The translations under genes and the position numbers were made by a program. From Phytopseudomonas argentinensis (GTDB taxonomy: Bacteria; Pseudomonadota; Gammaproteobacteria; Pseudomonadales; Pseudomonadaceae), in assembly GCF_900113905.1 (NCBI RefSeq), contig NZ_FORC01000006.1, positions 113,251 through 177,250 of the forward strand: a stretch of DNA of 64,000 nucleotides, written 5' to 3'. The notes below the pieces were generated by a model, which did not search any database, was not told the DNA's origin, and worked only from the letters and a program-made list of their open reading frames with translations. The first letter of the stretch is position 1; each line of letters opens with the position of its first letter. Below, piece after piece: positions 16,612 through 25,597 of the stretch.

Positions 16612-16649
16612 GTCTATCCCACGAGCCGCAATGAGCTCATGGGGTAGAC
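16612..16649. other. Intercistronic hairpin between fkpB and ispH
   Basis: Two 15-base arms, 16612-16626 and 16635-16649, pair at 13 positions (GTCTATCCC... with ...GGGGTAGAC) around an eight-base loop. There is no T-run, so it is more likely an RNA processing or stability element than a terminator. Confidence 0.5.
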
Positions 16650-16690
16650 AGCGCGTTCACGAGTAATGTCCGCCTGCGACTGACGCCCGG

Positions 16691-17128
16691 TCAGATCGCC
16701 TGAACGTCGATGATCTCGACATCGAAGGTCAGCGTCTTGCCGGCCAGCGGGTGGTTGAAGTCGATGGTCACCTGGGCGTCATCGAACTCTTTGACCACGC
16801 CTGGCAGTTCGGTATTGGCAGCGTCGTTGAAGATCACCAGCAGCCCTTCGGACAGCTCCATGTCCTGAAACTGCGAGCGCGGCATCACCTGCACGTTCTG
16901 CGGGTTGTGCTGGCCGAAGCCCTGCTCGGGCTGCACGGTCAGGCTGCGCTTGTCACCGGCCTTGAAGCCGTACAGCGCCGCCTCGAAACCCGGCAACAGG
17001 TTACCGTCGCCAACCTTGAAGGTGGCCGGCTGTTTGTCGAAGGTGCTGTCGACCACATCGCCGTTATCCAGCTTCAGCGCGAAATGCAGGGTCACCTGCC
17101 GATCCGGGCCGATACGTACATCAGTCAC
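16691..17128 (-). CDS. fkpB: FKBP-type peptidyl-prolyl isomerase, SlpA/FkpB type
   Basis: This 145-residue FKBP starts at a GTG at 17128 that overlaps the lspA 3' end by eight bases; no ATG lies near the start. The FKBP core reads VTLHFALKLDNGDVVDSTFDKQPATFKVGDGNLLPGFEAALYG at residues about 10-52. The inserted flap domain follows (KRSLTVQPEQGFGQHNPQNVQVMPRSQF...), and the ending NHPLAGKTLTFDVEIIDV is that of SlyD/SlpA proteins. It lacks the His-rich metal-binding tail of SlyD. It should act as a cytoplasmic prolyl isomerase and chaperone. The lspA-fkpB-ispH order is conserved in many gammaproteobacteria. Confidence 0.93.
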   Translation of the reverse strand: MTDVRIGPDRQVTLHFALKLDNGDVVDSTFDKQPATFKVGDGNLLPGFEAALYGFKAGDKRSLTVQPEQGFGQHNPQNVQVMPRSQFQDMELSEGLLVIFNDAANTELPGVVKEFDDAQVTIDFNHPLAGKTLTFDVEIIDVQAI

Positions 17129-17627
17129 GTGCCACCTCTTCTTCGGGCTTCTTGCTCTTGAACATGTCCAGCGCCAGCAGCACGGCGCCCACGGTAATGG
17201 CGCTGTCGGCGATATTGAAGGCCGGGAAATACCAGCTGCTCTGCCAGTGCACCAGGATGAAGTCGACCACATGGCCGAAGATCACCCGGTCCACCAGGTT
17301 GCCCAGGGCGCCGCCGAGCACCAGGGCCAGGCCGACGGCCAGCCAGGTTTCGTCAGGTTTGAGGCGCTTCATCCACACTACCAGCACCACGCTGACCACC
17401 ACGGCGATCAGGGTGAACAGCCAGCGCTGCCAGCCGGACGCGCCGGCCAGAAAGCTGAAGGCCGCGCCGGTGTTGTAGGCCAGGGTCCAGTCCAGCACCT
17501 GGGGAATCACGGTGATGCGCTCGTACATCTGCAGGTTGTTGTCGAACCAGAACTTGGTGATCTGGTCGATCACGAACACCACGACGCTGAGCCAAACCCA
17601 GCCGAGTTTGCCGAAACGCGCGCTCAT
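17121..17627 (-). CDS. lspA: Lipoprotein signal peptidase (signal peptidase II)
   Basis: This 168-residue inner-membrane aspartyl protease has four helices and removes signal peptides from diacylated prolipoproteins. The conserved segments are DQITKFW near residue 21, LAYNTGAAFSFLAG, and the two catalytic aspartates in LGGALGNLVDRVIFGHVVDFI (about residue 118) and FPAFNIADSAITVGAVLL (about residue 140). The lysine-rich tail KSKKPEEEVARD faces the cytoplasm. It sits between ileS and fkpB with short spacing or overlap, typical of this operon. Confidence 0.97.
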   Translation of the reverse strand: MSARFGKLGWVWLSVVVFVIDQITKFWFDNNLQMYERITVIPQVLDWTLAYNTGAAFSFLAGASGWQRWLFTLIAVVVSVVLVVWMKRLKPDETWLAVGLALVLGGALGNLVDRVIFGHVVDFILVHWQSSWYFPAFNIADSAITVGAVLLALDMFKSKKPEEEVARD

Positions 17628-17657
17628 GGTTGCATCCCCGCGCTGCGGGCCAGGGCG

Positions 17658-20492
17658 TTACGCATGGTGGCGCACCTCGCCCGAACCTTCGATGTTGCTG
17701 ATGCAGCGGCCACACAGCTCCGGATGCTCGGCGTGAGTACCGACGTCGGCGCGCAGGTGCCAGCAGCGGCCACACTTGGCGTGGGCGGATTTGACGATCT
17801 TCAGCTTCAGGCCTTCGACCTCGGTGACCACGGCATCGGCCGGCGCCTCGCTCAGCGGCGCGGTGGCAGCAGCGGAGGTGATCAGCGCGAAGCGCAGTTC
17901 GTTGCCGAGCTTGGCCAGGTCATCACGCAGGGCGTCGTCACCGAACAGGGTGACCTCGGCCTGCAGGCTGGCGCCGATGGCCTTGCTCGCGCGCAGGTTC
18001 TCCAGCTCCTTGTTGACCGCGCCCTTGACCGCCATGACGCGCTCCCAGTAAGCGTTGTCCAGTTCGAAGCCTTCCGGCAGACGGGCCAGGTTCTCGTACC
18101 AGGTGGCCAGCATCACCGACTCGGCGCGCTCGCCCGGCAGGAACTGCCAGATTTCCTCGGCGGTGAACGAGAGGATCGGCGCGACCCAGCGCACCAGTGC
18201 CTCGCAGATGTGGAACAGCGCGCTTTGGCAGGAGCGGCGGGCGATGCTGTCCGGCGCGGTGGTGTACTGGCGGTCCTTGATGATGTCCAGGTAGAAGCCG
18301 CCCAGCTCCTGCACGCAGAAGTTGTGCACCTTGGAGTAGACGTTCCAGAAACGGTATTCGCCGTAGGCCTCGGTCAGCTCGTCCTGCAGGCGCGCGGTGG
18401 CGTCCACCGCCCAGCGGTCGAGGTCGAGCATCTGCTCGGCCGGCAGCAGGTCGGTGGCCGGGTTGAAACCATTGAGATTGGCCAGCATGAAGCGCGCAGT
18501 ATTGCGGATGCGCCGGTAGGCGTCGGCACTGCGCTGCAGGATCTGGTCGGATACCGCCATCTCGCCGGAATAGTCGGTGGAGGCCACCCACAGGCGCAGG
18601 ATATCGGCGCCCATGCTGTCGATGACCTTCTGCGGCGCGACCACGTTGCCGAGGGACTTGGACTGCTTGCGGCCCTGCTCGTCGACGGTGAAACCGTGGG
18701 TCAGCAGTTCCTTGTACGGCGCGTGGCCGTCGATGGCGCAGCCGGTCAGCAGGGAGGAGTGGAACCAGCCGCGGTGCTGGTCGGAGCCTTCCAGGTACAG
18801 GTCAGCCACCGGGCCGCTGCTGTGCGCCAGCTCGGCATGGGAGCCTCGCAGCACGTGCCAGTGGGTGGTGCCGGAGTCGAACCACACGTCCAGGGTGTCA
18901 CGGCTCTTGTCGTACTGGTCGGCCTCGGCGCCCAGCAGCTCGGCGGCGTCCAGCTTGAACCAGGCTTCGATGCCCTGCTGTTCGACACGCTTGGCCACTT
19001 CTTCCATCAGCTCGACGGTGCGCGGGTGCAGCTCGCCGCTCTCCTTATGGGTGAAGAACGGGATCGGCACGCCCCAGTTGCGCTGACGCGAGATGCACCA
19101 GTCCGGGCGCCCGGCGATCATGCTATGCAGGCGCGCCTGGCCCCAGGCCGGCACGAACTTGGTGTCTTCGATGGCCGCCAGGGAGCGTTCACGCAGGGTG
19201 CCGCCCTCCTTCGGCTTGGTGTCCATGCCGACGAACCACTGCGCGGTGGCGCGGTAGATCAGCGGCGTCTTGTGGCGCCAGCAATGCATGTAGCTGTGGC
19301 TGATGGTGGCGTGCTTGAGCAGCGCGCCCACCTCTTCGAGCTTGGCGACGATGGCCGGGTTGGCCTTCCAGATGAACTGGCCGCCGAACAGCGGCAGCGA
19401 GTCGGCATACACGCCGTTGCTCTGCACCGGGTTGAGAATCTCGTCGTTGCTCATGCCGTACGCCTTACAGGTACGGAAGTCGTCTTCACCGTAGGCCGGC
19501 GCAGAGTGAACGATACCGGTGCCGGCACCCAGTTCGACGTAGTCGGCCAGGTAGATCGGCGACAGACGCTCGTACAGCGGGTGGCGGAAATTGATCAGCT
19601 CCAGCGCGGCGCCCGGTGCGGTGGCAACCACCTGGCCTTCGAGGGCGAAGCGTTGCAGGCAGCTTTCGACCATTTCCTCGGCCAGCAGCAGCAGGCGGTC
19701 GCCGACGTCCACCAGCGCGTAGGTGAATTCCGGGTGCACGTTCAGCGCCTGGTTGGCCGGGATGGTCCAGGGTGTGGTGGTCCAGATGACGATGGCGGCC
19801 GGCTTGCCCAGGTTGGCCAGGCCGAAGGCGGCGGCCAGCTTGTCTGCATCCTCGACGGGGAAGGCCACGTCGATGGCTTCGGATTTCTTGTCCTGGTACT
19901 CGACCTCGGCCTCGGCCAGGGCCGAGCCGCAATCGAAGCAGAAGTTGACCGGCTTGAGGCCCTTGAACACGAAACCCTTCTTGACCATTTCTGCCAGGGC
20001 ACGGATCTCGCCGGCCTCGTTGGCGAAGTTCATGGTCAGGTACGGGTTGTTCCAGTCACCCAGCACCCCGAGGCGGATGAAGTTGGCCTTCTGCTCCTCG
20101 ACCTGCTCGGCCGCATAGGTGCGGCAACGCTCGCGGGTCAGGTCCGCTGGCTGGTTCTTGCCAAAGGTGGTCTCGACCTTGTGCTCGATCGGCAGGCCGT
20201 GGCAGTCCCAGCCTGGCACGTAGGGGGCATCGAAGCCGGCCAGGGTCTTGGAACGGGTGATGATGTCCTTGAGGATCTTGTTCAGCGCGTGACCGATATG
20301 GATGCTGCCGTTGGCATAGGGCGGGCCGTCGTGCAGCACGAATTTCGGGCGGCCTTCACCGGCCTTGCGCAGTTTTTCGTACAGACCAATATCAATCCAG
20401 CGCTGCAGGGTCTGCGGCTCGCGTTGCGGCAGGCCAGCCTTCATCGGGAAGGGAGTATCGGGCAGGTTCAGCGTGGCTTTGTAATCGGTCAT
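17658..20492 (-). CDS. ileS: Isoleucyl-tRNA synthetase
   Basis: This 944-residue class I synthetase is close to the usual bacterial size. It shows the HIGH motif in ANGSIHIGHAL (residues 65-68), the editing domain (VIWTTTPWTIPANQAL), DVWFDSGTTHWHVL, and the KMSKS-equivalent RKQSKSLGN, which reads KQSKS here. The C-terminal zinc finger CGRCWHLRADVGTHAEHPELCGRC carries four cysteines. It charges tRNA-Ile and edits valine. The start overlaps the ribF stop by four bases, and lspA follows after 30 bases. Confidence 0.98.
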   Translation of the reverse strand: MTDYKATLNLPDTPFPMKAGLPQREPQTLQRWIDIGLYEKLRKAGEGRPKFVLHDGPPYANGSIHIGHALNKILKDIITRSKTLAGFDAPYVPGWDCHGLPIEHKVETTFGKNQPADLTRERCRTYAAEQVEEQKANFIRLGVLGDWNNPYLTMNFANEAGEIRALAEMVKKGFVFKGLKPVNFCFDCGSALAEAEVEYQDKKSEAIDVAFPVEDADKLAAAFGLANLGKPAAIVIWTTTPWTIPANQALNVHPEFTYALVDVGDRLLLLAEEMVESCLQRFALEGQVVATAPGAALELINFRHPLYERLSPIYLADYVELGAGTGIVHSAPAYGEDDFRTCKAYGMSNDEILNPVQSNGVYADSLPLFGGQFIWKANPAIVAKLEEVGALLKHATISHSYMHCWRHKTPLIYRATAQWFVGMDTKPKEGGTLRERSLAAIEDTKFVPAWGQARLHSMIAGRPDWCISRQRNWGVPIPFFTHKESGELHPRTVELMEEVAKRVEQQGIEAWFKLDAAELLGAEADQYDKSRDTLDVWFDSGTTHWHVLRGSHAELAHSSGPVADLYLEGSDQHRGWFHSSLLTGCAIDGHAPYKELLTHGFTVDEQGRKQSKSLGNVVAPQKVIDSMGADILRLWVASTDYSGEMAVSDQILQRSADAYRRIRNTARFMLANLNGFNPATDLLPAEQMLDLDRWAVDATARLQDELTEAYGEYRFWNVYSKVHNFCVQELGGFYLDIIKDRQYTTAPDSIARRSCQSALFHICEALVRWVAPILSFTAEEIWQFLPGERAESVMLATWYENLARLPEGFELDNAYWERVMAVKGAVNKELENLRASKAIGASLQAEVTLFGDDALRDDLAKLGNELRFALITSAAATAPLSEAPADAVVTEVEGLKLKIVKSAHAKCGRCWHLRADVGTHAEHPELCGRCISNIEGSGEVRHHA

Positions 20493-21439
20493 GTCGGGCT
20501 CTTCATCAGCGGTTGGCGCTGCCAGTGGTCGCGGGCAGCGGCAATGTCGGCCGCAATGGCCGTCTTCAGTGCCTCGAGCGAGGCGAAACGCTGCTCATCG
20601 CGCAGCTTGTGGTGGAAAGCCACCGTCAAACGCCGGCCATACAGGTCACCGGCAAAATCCAGCAGGTGCACCTCGAGGTGGGCGCTGCCATCGCCGGCCA
20701 CGCTGGGGCGCACGCCGATATTGGCGACGCCCGGCCATGGCTGGCCGTCTATTTCCACGCTGACCAGGTACACCCCGGTCAGCGGTACACGTTTGCGCTT
20801 GAGCTGCACGTTGGCGGTCGGCGCATTGAGCTGGCGGCCCAGCTTCTGGCCATGCAGCACCCGCCCGACGATGCGAAACGGCCGACCCAGCATGCGTTCG
20901 GCAACCGTGAAATCGCCGCTGGCCAAGGCCTCACGCACCCGCGTGCTGCTGACCCGCTGCCCGTCGATCTCCACGGTCTTGGCCGCTTCGACACTGAAGC
21001 CTACGCGCTGCGCGGCCTCGGCCAGAAAGGCGAAGTCGCCGGCACGGTCGCAACCGAAACGGAAATCGTCGCCCACTTCCAGGTGCAGCACACCAAGGCC
21101 GTCGATCAGCGCACGCTGCACGAATTCGGCGGCGCTGAGTTCACGCAGGCGCGGGTTGAAGGTCAGGCACAGCACCCGGTCGACGCCTTCGGCGGCCAGC
21201 AGGGCGAGCTTGTCACGCAGGCGGCTCAGGCGTGCCGGGGCGCCCTCGGGGTCGAAGTACTCACGTGGTTGTGGCTCGAACAGCACCACGCAGCTGGGCA
21301 CACCCAGTTCCGCCGCGCGCTCACGCAAACGCGCCAGAATCGCCTGGTGGCCACGGTGAACGCCGTCGAAATTTCCGATGGTGGCGACACAGCCCCGATG
21401 CTGGGGCCGCAGATTATGAAGGCCTCGAACCAGCTGCAT
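20489..21439 (-). CDS. ribF: Bifunctional riboflavin kinase / FAD synthetase
   Basis: The ATG at 21439 (MQLVRGLHNL) gives 316 residues; the frame reaches back to 21478 but this start fits family length. The N-terminal FMN adenylyltransferase domain has CVATIGNFDGVHRGHQAIL (residues about 17-35) and RVLHGQKLGRQ leads into the C-terminal kinase domain with PTANVQL (PTAN metal/ATP motif) and GVYLVSVEIDGQPWPGVANIGVRP. The enzyme makes FMN and FAD in the cytoplasm. It overlaps ileS by four bases and heads the ileS-lspA-fkpB-ispH genes. Confidence 0.96.
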   Translation of the reverse strand: MQLVRGLHNLRPQHRGCVATIGNFDGVHRGHQAILARLRERAAELGVPSCVVLFEPQPREYFDPEGAPARLSRLRDKLALLAAEGVDRVLCLTFNPRLRELSAAEFVQRALIDGLGVLHLEVGDDFRFGCDRAGDFAFLAEAAQRVGFSVEAAKTVEIDGQRVSSTRVREALASGDFTVAERMLGRPFRIVGRVLHGQKLGRQLNAPTANVQLKRKRVPLTGVYLVSVEIDGQPWPGVANIGVRPSVAGDGSAHLEVHLLDFAGDLYGRRLTVAFHHKLRDEQRFASLEALKTAIAADIAAARDHWQRQPLMKSPT

Positions 21440-21545
21440 AACGCGCTTCTTGCTCACAAAGTGGCCAATTATACGCACAGCGGCAGGCGCCGGGTAGCGG
21501 ATCCGGCGCTCTCTTGCCGGCGCCGGCCGTCAGCACCAATGGTGC

Positions 21546-23090
21546 TCAGCCCACCGAGCGCCGGGAAAAGTCGCGCAACCGGAAACCGAGAATGCCCAGC
21601 ACCGCGAAATAGCTCAGCGCGCCGGCCACCACCAGCGCCCCCAGGCGCAGCAGGCGCGCCAGCATGTTGCCGTCGCTCCAGGCCGGCATCAGCCAGAGCA
21701 TGCCGACCAGCACCACCACCATCACCAGCAGCGCCGCCAGCAGCTTGCTGGCGAACATCGCCCAGCCCGGCTGCGGCTGATAGAAGCCGCGGGCGCGCAG
21801 CTTCCAGAACAGCAGGCCGGCATTCAGGCAGGCCGCCAGGCCGATGGACAACGCCAGACCGGCATGGGCCAGGGGGATGACGAAGATGAACAGCAGGTTC
21901 ATCACCTGGGTCATCAGCAGGGTGAACATGGCGATGCGCACCGGCGTGCGGATGTCCTGGCGCGCATAGAAGGCCGGCGCCAGCACCTTGACCAGCAGCA
22001 TGCCCATGAGGCCCAGCGAGTAGGCCAGCAAGGCGCGCTGGGTCATCTCGGCATCGGTAGCGGTGAAGTTGCCGTACTGGAACAGCGACACCACCAGCGG
22101 CTCGGCCAGCAGCGCCAGGGCCAGGGCACAGGGCAACGCCAGCAGGATGCACAGGCGCAGGCCCCAGTCGAGCAGCTTCGAGTAGGCGGCCGGGTCCTCG
22201 GCGGCGTGGGTCTTGGCCAGCGACGGCAGCAGGATGGTGCCCAGGGCAACGCCCAGCACGCCGGACGGCAGCTCCATCAGGCGGTCGGCGTAGTACATCC
22301 ACGACACCGAGCCGGCGACCAGAAAGGAGGCGAAGATGGTGTTGATGATCAGCGAGATCTGCGCCACCGACACACCGAGGATCGCCGGGCCCATCTGCCG
22401 CAGCACGCGCCATACGCCGCTGTCGCGCATATTGAGGCGTGGCAGCACCAGCAGGCCGATCTTGCGCAGGTGCGGCAGCTGGTAGAGCAGTTGCAGCAGA
22501 CCGCCGACCAGCACCGCCCAGCCCATGGCCATGATCGGCGGGTCGAAGTACGGGGTCAGGAACAGCGCAAAGACGATCATGCTGACGTTCAGCAGCGTCG
22601 GAACGAAGGCAGGTACCGCGAAGCGGTTCCAGGTATTGAGCAGGGCGCTGGCAAAGGACGACAGGGAAATCAGCAGAATATAAGGAAAGGTCACCCGCAG
22701 CAGATCGCTGGTCAGCTCGAAGCGCTCGGGGTTGTCGCTGAAGCCCGGCGCCGAGGCCCAGACGATCCAGGGTGCAGCCAGCACGCCGAGCAGCGTCACC
22801 AGGGCAAGGATCAGGGTCAGTTGGCCAGCCACGTAGGCGACGAAGGTGCGGGTCGCCTCCTCGCCCTTCTGCGTCTTGTACTCTGCCAGGATCGGTACGA
22901 AGGCTTGGGAGAATGCGCCTTCGGCAAAGATGCGGCGCAGCAGGTTGGGCAGTTTGAAGGCCACCACGAAGGCGTCCGAGGCGATACCCGCACCGAAGAT
23001 CCGGGCCATGATGGTGTCGCGCACGAAACCCAGAACCCGCGACAGCATGGTGATGGAGCTGACCGCAGCCAGCGACTTGAGAAGATTCAT
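21546..23090 (-). CDS. murJ: MurJ lipid II flippase
   Basis: This 514-residue polytopic protein of the MVF superfamily is predicted to have 14 membrane helices. The family N-terminus LLKSLAAVSSITMLSRVLGFVRDTIMARIFGAG is present with the essential Arg-Asp of helix 1, followed by DAFVVAFKLPNLLRRIFAEGAFSQAFVPI and the conserved cytoplasmic loops. It flips the peptidoglycan precursor lipid II across the inner membrane. It lies upstream of ribF in the same direction with a 106-base gap, and diverges from rpsT. Confidence 0.96.
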   Translation of the reverse strand: MNLLKSLAAVSSITMLSRVLGFVRDTIMARIFGAGIASDAFVVAFKLPNLLRRIFAEGAFSQAFVPILAEYKTQKGEEATRTFVAYVAGQLTLILALVTLLGVLAAPWIVWASAPGFSDNPERFELTSDLLRVTFPYILLISLSSFASALLNTWNRFAVPAFVPTLLNVSMIVFALFLTPYFDPPIMAMGWAVLVGGLLQLLYQLPHLRKIGLLVLPRLNMRDSGVWRVLRQMGPAILGVSVAQISLIINTIFASFLVAGSVSWMYYADRLMELPSGVLGVALGTILLPSLAKTHAAEDPAAYSKLLDWGLRLCILLALPCALALALLAEPLVVSLFQYGNFTATDAEMTQRALLAYSLGLMGMLLVKVLAPAFYARQDIRTPVRIAMFTLLMTQVMNLLFIFVIPLAHAGLALSIGLAACLNAGLLFWKLRARGFYQPQPGWAMFASKLLAALLVMVVVLVGMLWLMPAWSDGNMLARLLRLGALVVAGALSYFAVLGILGFRLRDFSRRSVG

Positions 23091-23272
23091 TCGGCAGAGA
23101 GGCTCAATCGGCGATTACATGATCTGGCGCGACGCTCGTCACGCGCCAGCAACAGACCCCGACATCGCACGAAGGTGCGGTGTCGCAAGTGGGGCCGGAA
23201 GTGTAGAATCGCCGGCCCGATAAAGCATCCTTTCTTGCAGGACGCCCCGCGACGACTGACAGAGGTTCGACC

Positions 23273-23301
23273 TTGACAAGTGCTTCGCTCGCCTGCATGA
23301 T
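23273..23301 (+). promoter_or_regulatory. Sigma70-type promoter of rpsT
   Basis: A perfect TTGACA (23273-23278) is followed after 17 bases by CATGAT (23296-23301). Transcription would start near 23308, leaving a leader of about 40 bases before the GTG start. Confidence 0.65.
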
Positions 23302-23349
23302 TCGCGGCCTTATTTGTCTGTAACCCCTTAGTTTTCGAGGAGCTTGACG

Positions 23350-23625
23350 GTGGCCAATACACCTTCTGCCAAAAAACGCGCAAAACAGGCTGAGAAGCGT
23401 CGTAGCCATAACGCCAGCCTGCGCTCCATGGTTCGTACCTACATCAAGAACGTAGTCAAGGCTATCGACGCCAAAGACCACGAAAAAGCACAAGCTGCTT
23501 ACGTTCTGGCTGTGCCTGTTATCGACCGTATGGCCGACAAAGGCATCATCCACAAGAACAAGGCCGCTCGTCACAAGAGCCGCCTGAACGGTCACGTCAA
23601 AGCACTCAGCCAAGCTGCTGCTTAA
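23350..23625 (+). CDS. rpsT: 30S ribosomal protein S20
   Basis: This 91-residue basic protein binds 16S rRNA in the small subunit. It reads (M)ANTPSAKKRAKQAEKRR, then HNASLRSMVRTYIKNVVKAI, ending RHKSRLNGHVKAL. The start is the GTG at 23350, set by the AGGAG at 23337-23341; an upstream TTG at 23344 has no proper spacing. A weak start codon is a known feature of S20 genes and is linked to translational autocontrol in E. coli. A terminator follows at once, so it is monocistronic. Confidence 0.97.
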   Translation: MANTPSAKKRAKQAEKRRSHNASLRSMVRTYIKNVVKAIDAKDHEKAQAAYVLAVPVIDRMADKGIIHKNKAARHKSRLNGHVKALSQAAA

Positions 23626-23641
23626 GCGTCCCGTTTCATGA

Positions 23642-23668
23642 AAAACCGACCTCAGGGTCGGTTTTTTA
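23642..23668 (+). terminator. Rho-independent terminator after rpsT
   Basis: Perfect 10 bp arms AAAACCGACC (23642-23651) and GGTCGGTTTT (23656-23665) around a four-base loop, followed by TTA. The stem and A/T flanks could work in both directions. Confidence 0.92.
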
Positions 23669-23892
23669 TTGCCTGAAGAAAAGTACCGCCTCTTCCAGAG
23701 CGACGAGACTGACGCACAACGATCCCAGCATCTGACCCCAAGGGCGCCGCGTCATGAAAAATGGAGACGACCGCTCGACCAGCAAGCAGCCAAGGGACAG
23801 GGAGCTGCCGGCGCAACCAATCCCGGCGCTACCCGAATAGCCATGCGCCGAACGCGCGTGAAATTCGAGCACCGGCGGCGAGTGCCGCCGAC

Positions 23893-24357
23893 TCAGCCGC
23901 CCTTCGGCCAGGGCAGGATCGGAATGGCGGTCACCGCATTCTGCGGACTGCCCTCGATGATGCGGTCGCTGTAGACCAGGTACACCAGGGTATTGCGCTT
24001 CTGGTCGAAGAAGCGCACGACCTGCATGGTCTTGAACACCAGCGAGGTACGCTCACGGAAGACTTCATCGCCATCCTTGAGCTCACCAGAAAAGCTGATC
24101 GGCCCCACCTGGCGACAGGCAATCGACGCCTCGGCACGATCCTCGGCCAGACCAAGCCCGCCCTTCACGCCACCGGTCTTGGCCCGCGACAGGTAGCAGG
24201 TCACACCCGCCACCTTGGGATCGTCGAATGCCTCGACGACGATCTTGTCGTTAGGCCCCAGCCATTTGAAGACCGTGGAAACCTGGCCGATTTCCTCGGC
24301 CACAGCACCAAGAGGCAGCGCCATCAACGCCGCAACAGCCAACACAAGCCTACGCAT
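23893..24357 (-). CDS. creA: CreA family periplasmic protein
   Basis: The ATG at 24357 follows GGGAGG, giving 154 residues. A signal peptide covers residues 1 to about 21 (MRRLVLAVAALMALPLGAVA-EEIG). The mature part shows the CreA pattern: VSTVFKWLGPNDKIVVEAFDDPKVAGVTCYLSRAKTGG, then a second Cys in ASIACRQVGPI, and RNTLVYLVYSDRIIEGSPQNAVTAIP. Two conserved cysteines could form a disulfide in the periplasm. The function of CreA is not established. It lies 18 bases downstream of proB and probably shares its transcript. The 267 bases between rpsT and this gene hold only the rpsT terminator and no other gene. Confidence 0.9.
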   Translation of the reverse strand: MRRLVLAVAALMALPLGAVAEEIGQVSTVFKWLGPNDKIVVEAFDDPKVAGVTCYLSRAKTGGVKGGLGLAEDRAEASIACRQVGPISFSGELKDGDEVFRERTSLVFKTMQVVRFFDQKRNTLVYLVYSDRIIEGSPQNAVTAIPILPWPKGG

Positions 24358-24375
24358 TGCCACCTCCCGGAGGAC

Positions 24376-25497
24376 TCACTGGACCAAAATCAGATTGTCG
24401 CGATGCACCAGCTCCGGCTCATCGACATAGCCGAGCAGGCGCTCGATCTCGTCCGAAGGACGGCCGATGATCTTCTGCGCTTCCAGGGCACTGTAGTTGA
24501 CCAGGCCACGGGCGACTTCGCGGCCATCCGGCGCCACGCAGACCACCATCTCGCCACGGCGGAAGCTGCCCTGCACGGCCTTGACGCCAACCGGCAGCAG
24601 GCTCTTGCGGTCGGAGACCAGCGCCTTGACCGCGCCATCGTCCAGCACCAGGGTGCCGCGGGTCTGCAGGTGCCCGGCCAGCCACTGCTTGCGCGCCGCC
24701 AGCATGCCACGCTCGGGTACCAGCAGGGTGCCAAGCAGCTCGCCGGCCTTGAGACGCGCCAGCACCTGTTCGATGGCGCCGCCGACGATCACCGTGTGCG
24801 CACCGGAACGGGCCGCCAGGCGCGCCGCGCGTAGCTTGGTCTGCATGCCGCCGCGCCCCAGGGCACCACCCACACCACCGGCCACGGCATCCAGCGCGGG
24901 GTCATCGGCACGGGCTTCGTGGATCAGCTGAGCATCGGGATTGTTGCGCGGGTCGGCATCGAACATACCGTCGCGGTCGGTGAGGATCACCAGCAGATCG
25001 GCCTCCACCAGGTTGGCCACCAGCGCGGCCAGGGTGTCGTTGTCACCGAAACGGATGCCGTCGGTGACCACGGTGTCGTTCTCGTTGATCACCGGCACCA
25101 CATCCAGCTCGACCAGGGTGCGCAGGGTGCTGCGCGCATTGAGGTAGCGCTTGCGATCGGACAGGTCGTCATGGGTCAGCAGAATCTGCGCAGTACGCCG
25201 CCCATGCTCGCCAAAGCTCGACTCCCAGGCCTGCACCAGGCCCATCTGGCCGATCGCGGCAGCGGCCTGCAGCTCATGGATGGCGCTCGGTCGCGCCGTC
25301 CAGCCGAGACGACTCATCCCCGCTGCCACCGCGCCGGACGACACCAGCACCAACTCGACGCCCTGAGCCCGCAAGGCCACCATCTGCTCGACCCACACCG
25401 CCATGGCGCCGCGATCCAGGCCCTTGCCATCGGCGGTCAGCAAGGCACTGCCGATCTTCACCACCCAGCGCTGCGCACCACTCACCTTGTCACGCAT
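24376..25497 (-). CDS. proB: Glutamate 5-kinase
   Basis: This 373-residue enzyme catalyses the first step of proline synthesis, phosphorylating glutamate in the cytoplasm. The amino acid kinase domain shows WVVKIGSALLT (residues 10-20), LVLVSSGAVAAGM, INENDTVV, FGDNDTLAALVANLVEADLLVILTDRDGMFDADPR and GGVGGALGRGGMQTKLRAA. The last 90 residues are a PUA domain. The chosen start MRDKVSGAQRW at 25497 fits family length; an upstream start at 25524 would add nine residues. A terminator separates it from obgE, so it likely has its own promoter in the 100-base gap. Confidence 0.96.
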   Translation of the reverse strand: MRDKVSGAQRWVVKIGSALLTADGKGLDRGAMAVWVEQMVALRAQGVELVLVSSGAVAAGMSRLGWTARPSAIHELQAAAAIGQMGLVQAWESSFGEHGRRTAQILLTHDDLSDRKRYLNARSTLRTLVELDVVPVINENDTVVTDGIRFGDNDTLAALVANLVEADLLVILTDRDGMFDADPRNNPDAQLIHEARADDPALDAVAGGVGGALGRGGMQTKLRAARLAARSGAHTVIVGGAIEQVLARLKAGELLGTLLVPERGMLAARKQWLAGHLQTRGTLVLDDGAVKALVSDRKSLLPVGVKAVQGSFRRGEMVVCVAPDGREVARGLVNYSALEAQKIIGRPSDEIERLLGYVDEPELVHRDNLILVQ

Positions 25498-25566
25498 GTT
25501 TTCCAACCCCAGCCAGAAGCACATTTTCGCAAGCCATCGCCGGCGGCAACGGCCAAACCTACAAAA

Positions 25567-25586
25567 ACGCCGCTAAAAAGCGGCGT
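25567..25586 (-). terminator. Rho-independent terminator after obgE
   Basis: On the minus strand ACGCCGCT / AGCGGCGT arms (25567-25574 and 25579-25586) with a four-base loop are followed by a T-run. Confidence 0.88.
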
Positions 25587-25597
25587 CTGTCGTCCAA

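Noticed and set aside
17658..20492. KQSKS instead of KMSKS in IleRS as a sign of an unusual or resistant synthetase
   Set aside because: The second position of this motif varies among functional class I synthetases; all other motifs and the zinc finger are normal and the gene is in its standard operon.
16905..21359. A very long open frame on the plus strand across fkpB, lspA, ileS and ribF
   Set aside because: It is a GC-rich codon-bias shadow of well-identified minus-strand genes and shows no family motif or ribosome site of its own.
23626..23892. Possible small gene between rpsT and creA
   Set aside because: Short frames only, no ribosome site; the stretch has the rpsT terminator and otherwise nothing I can support.
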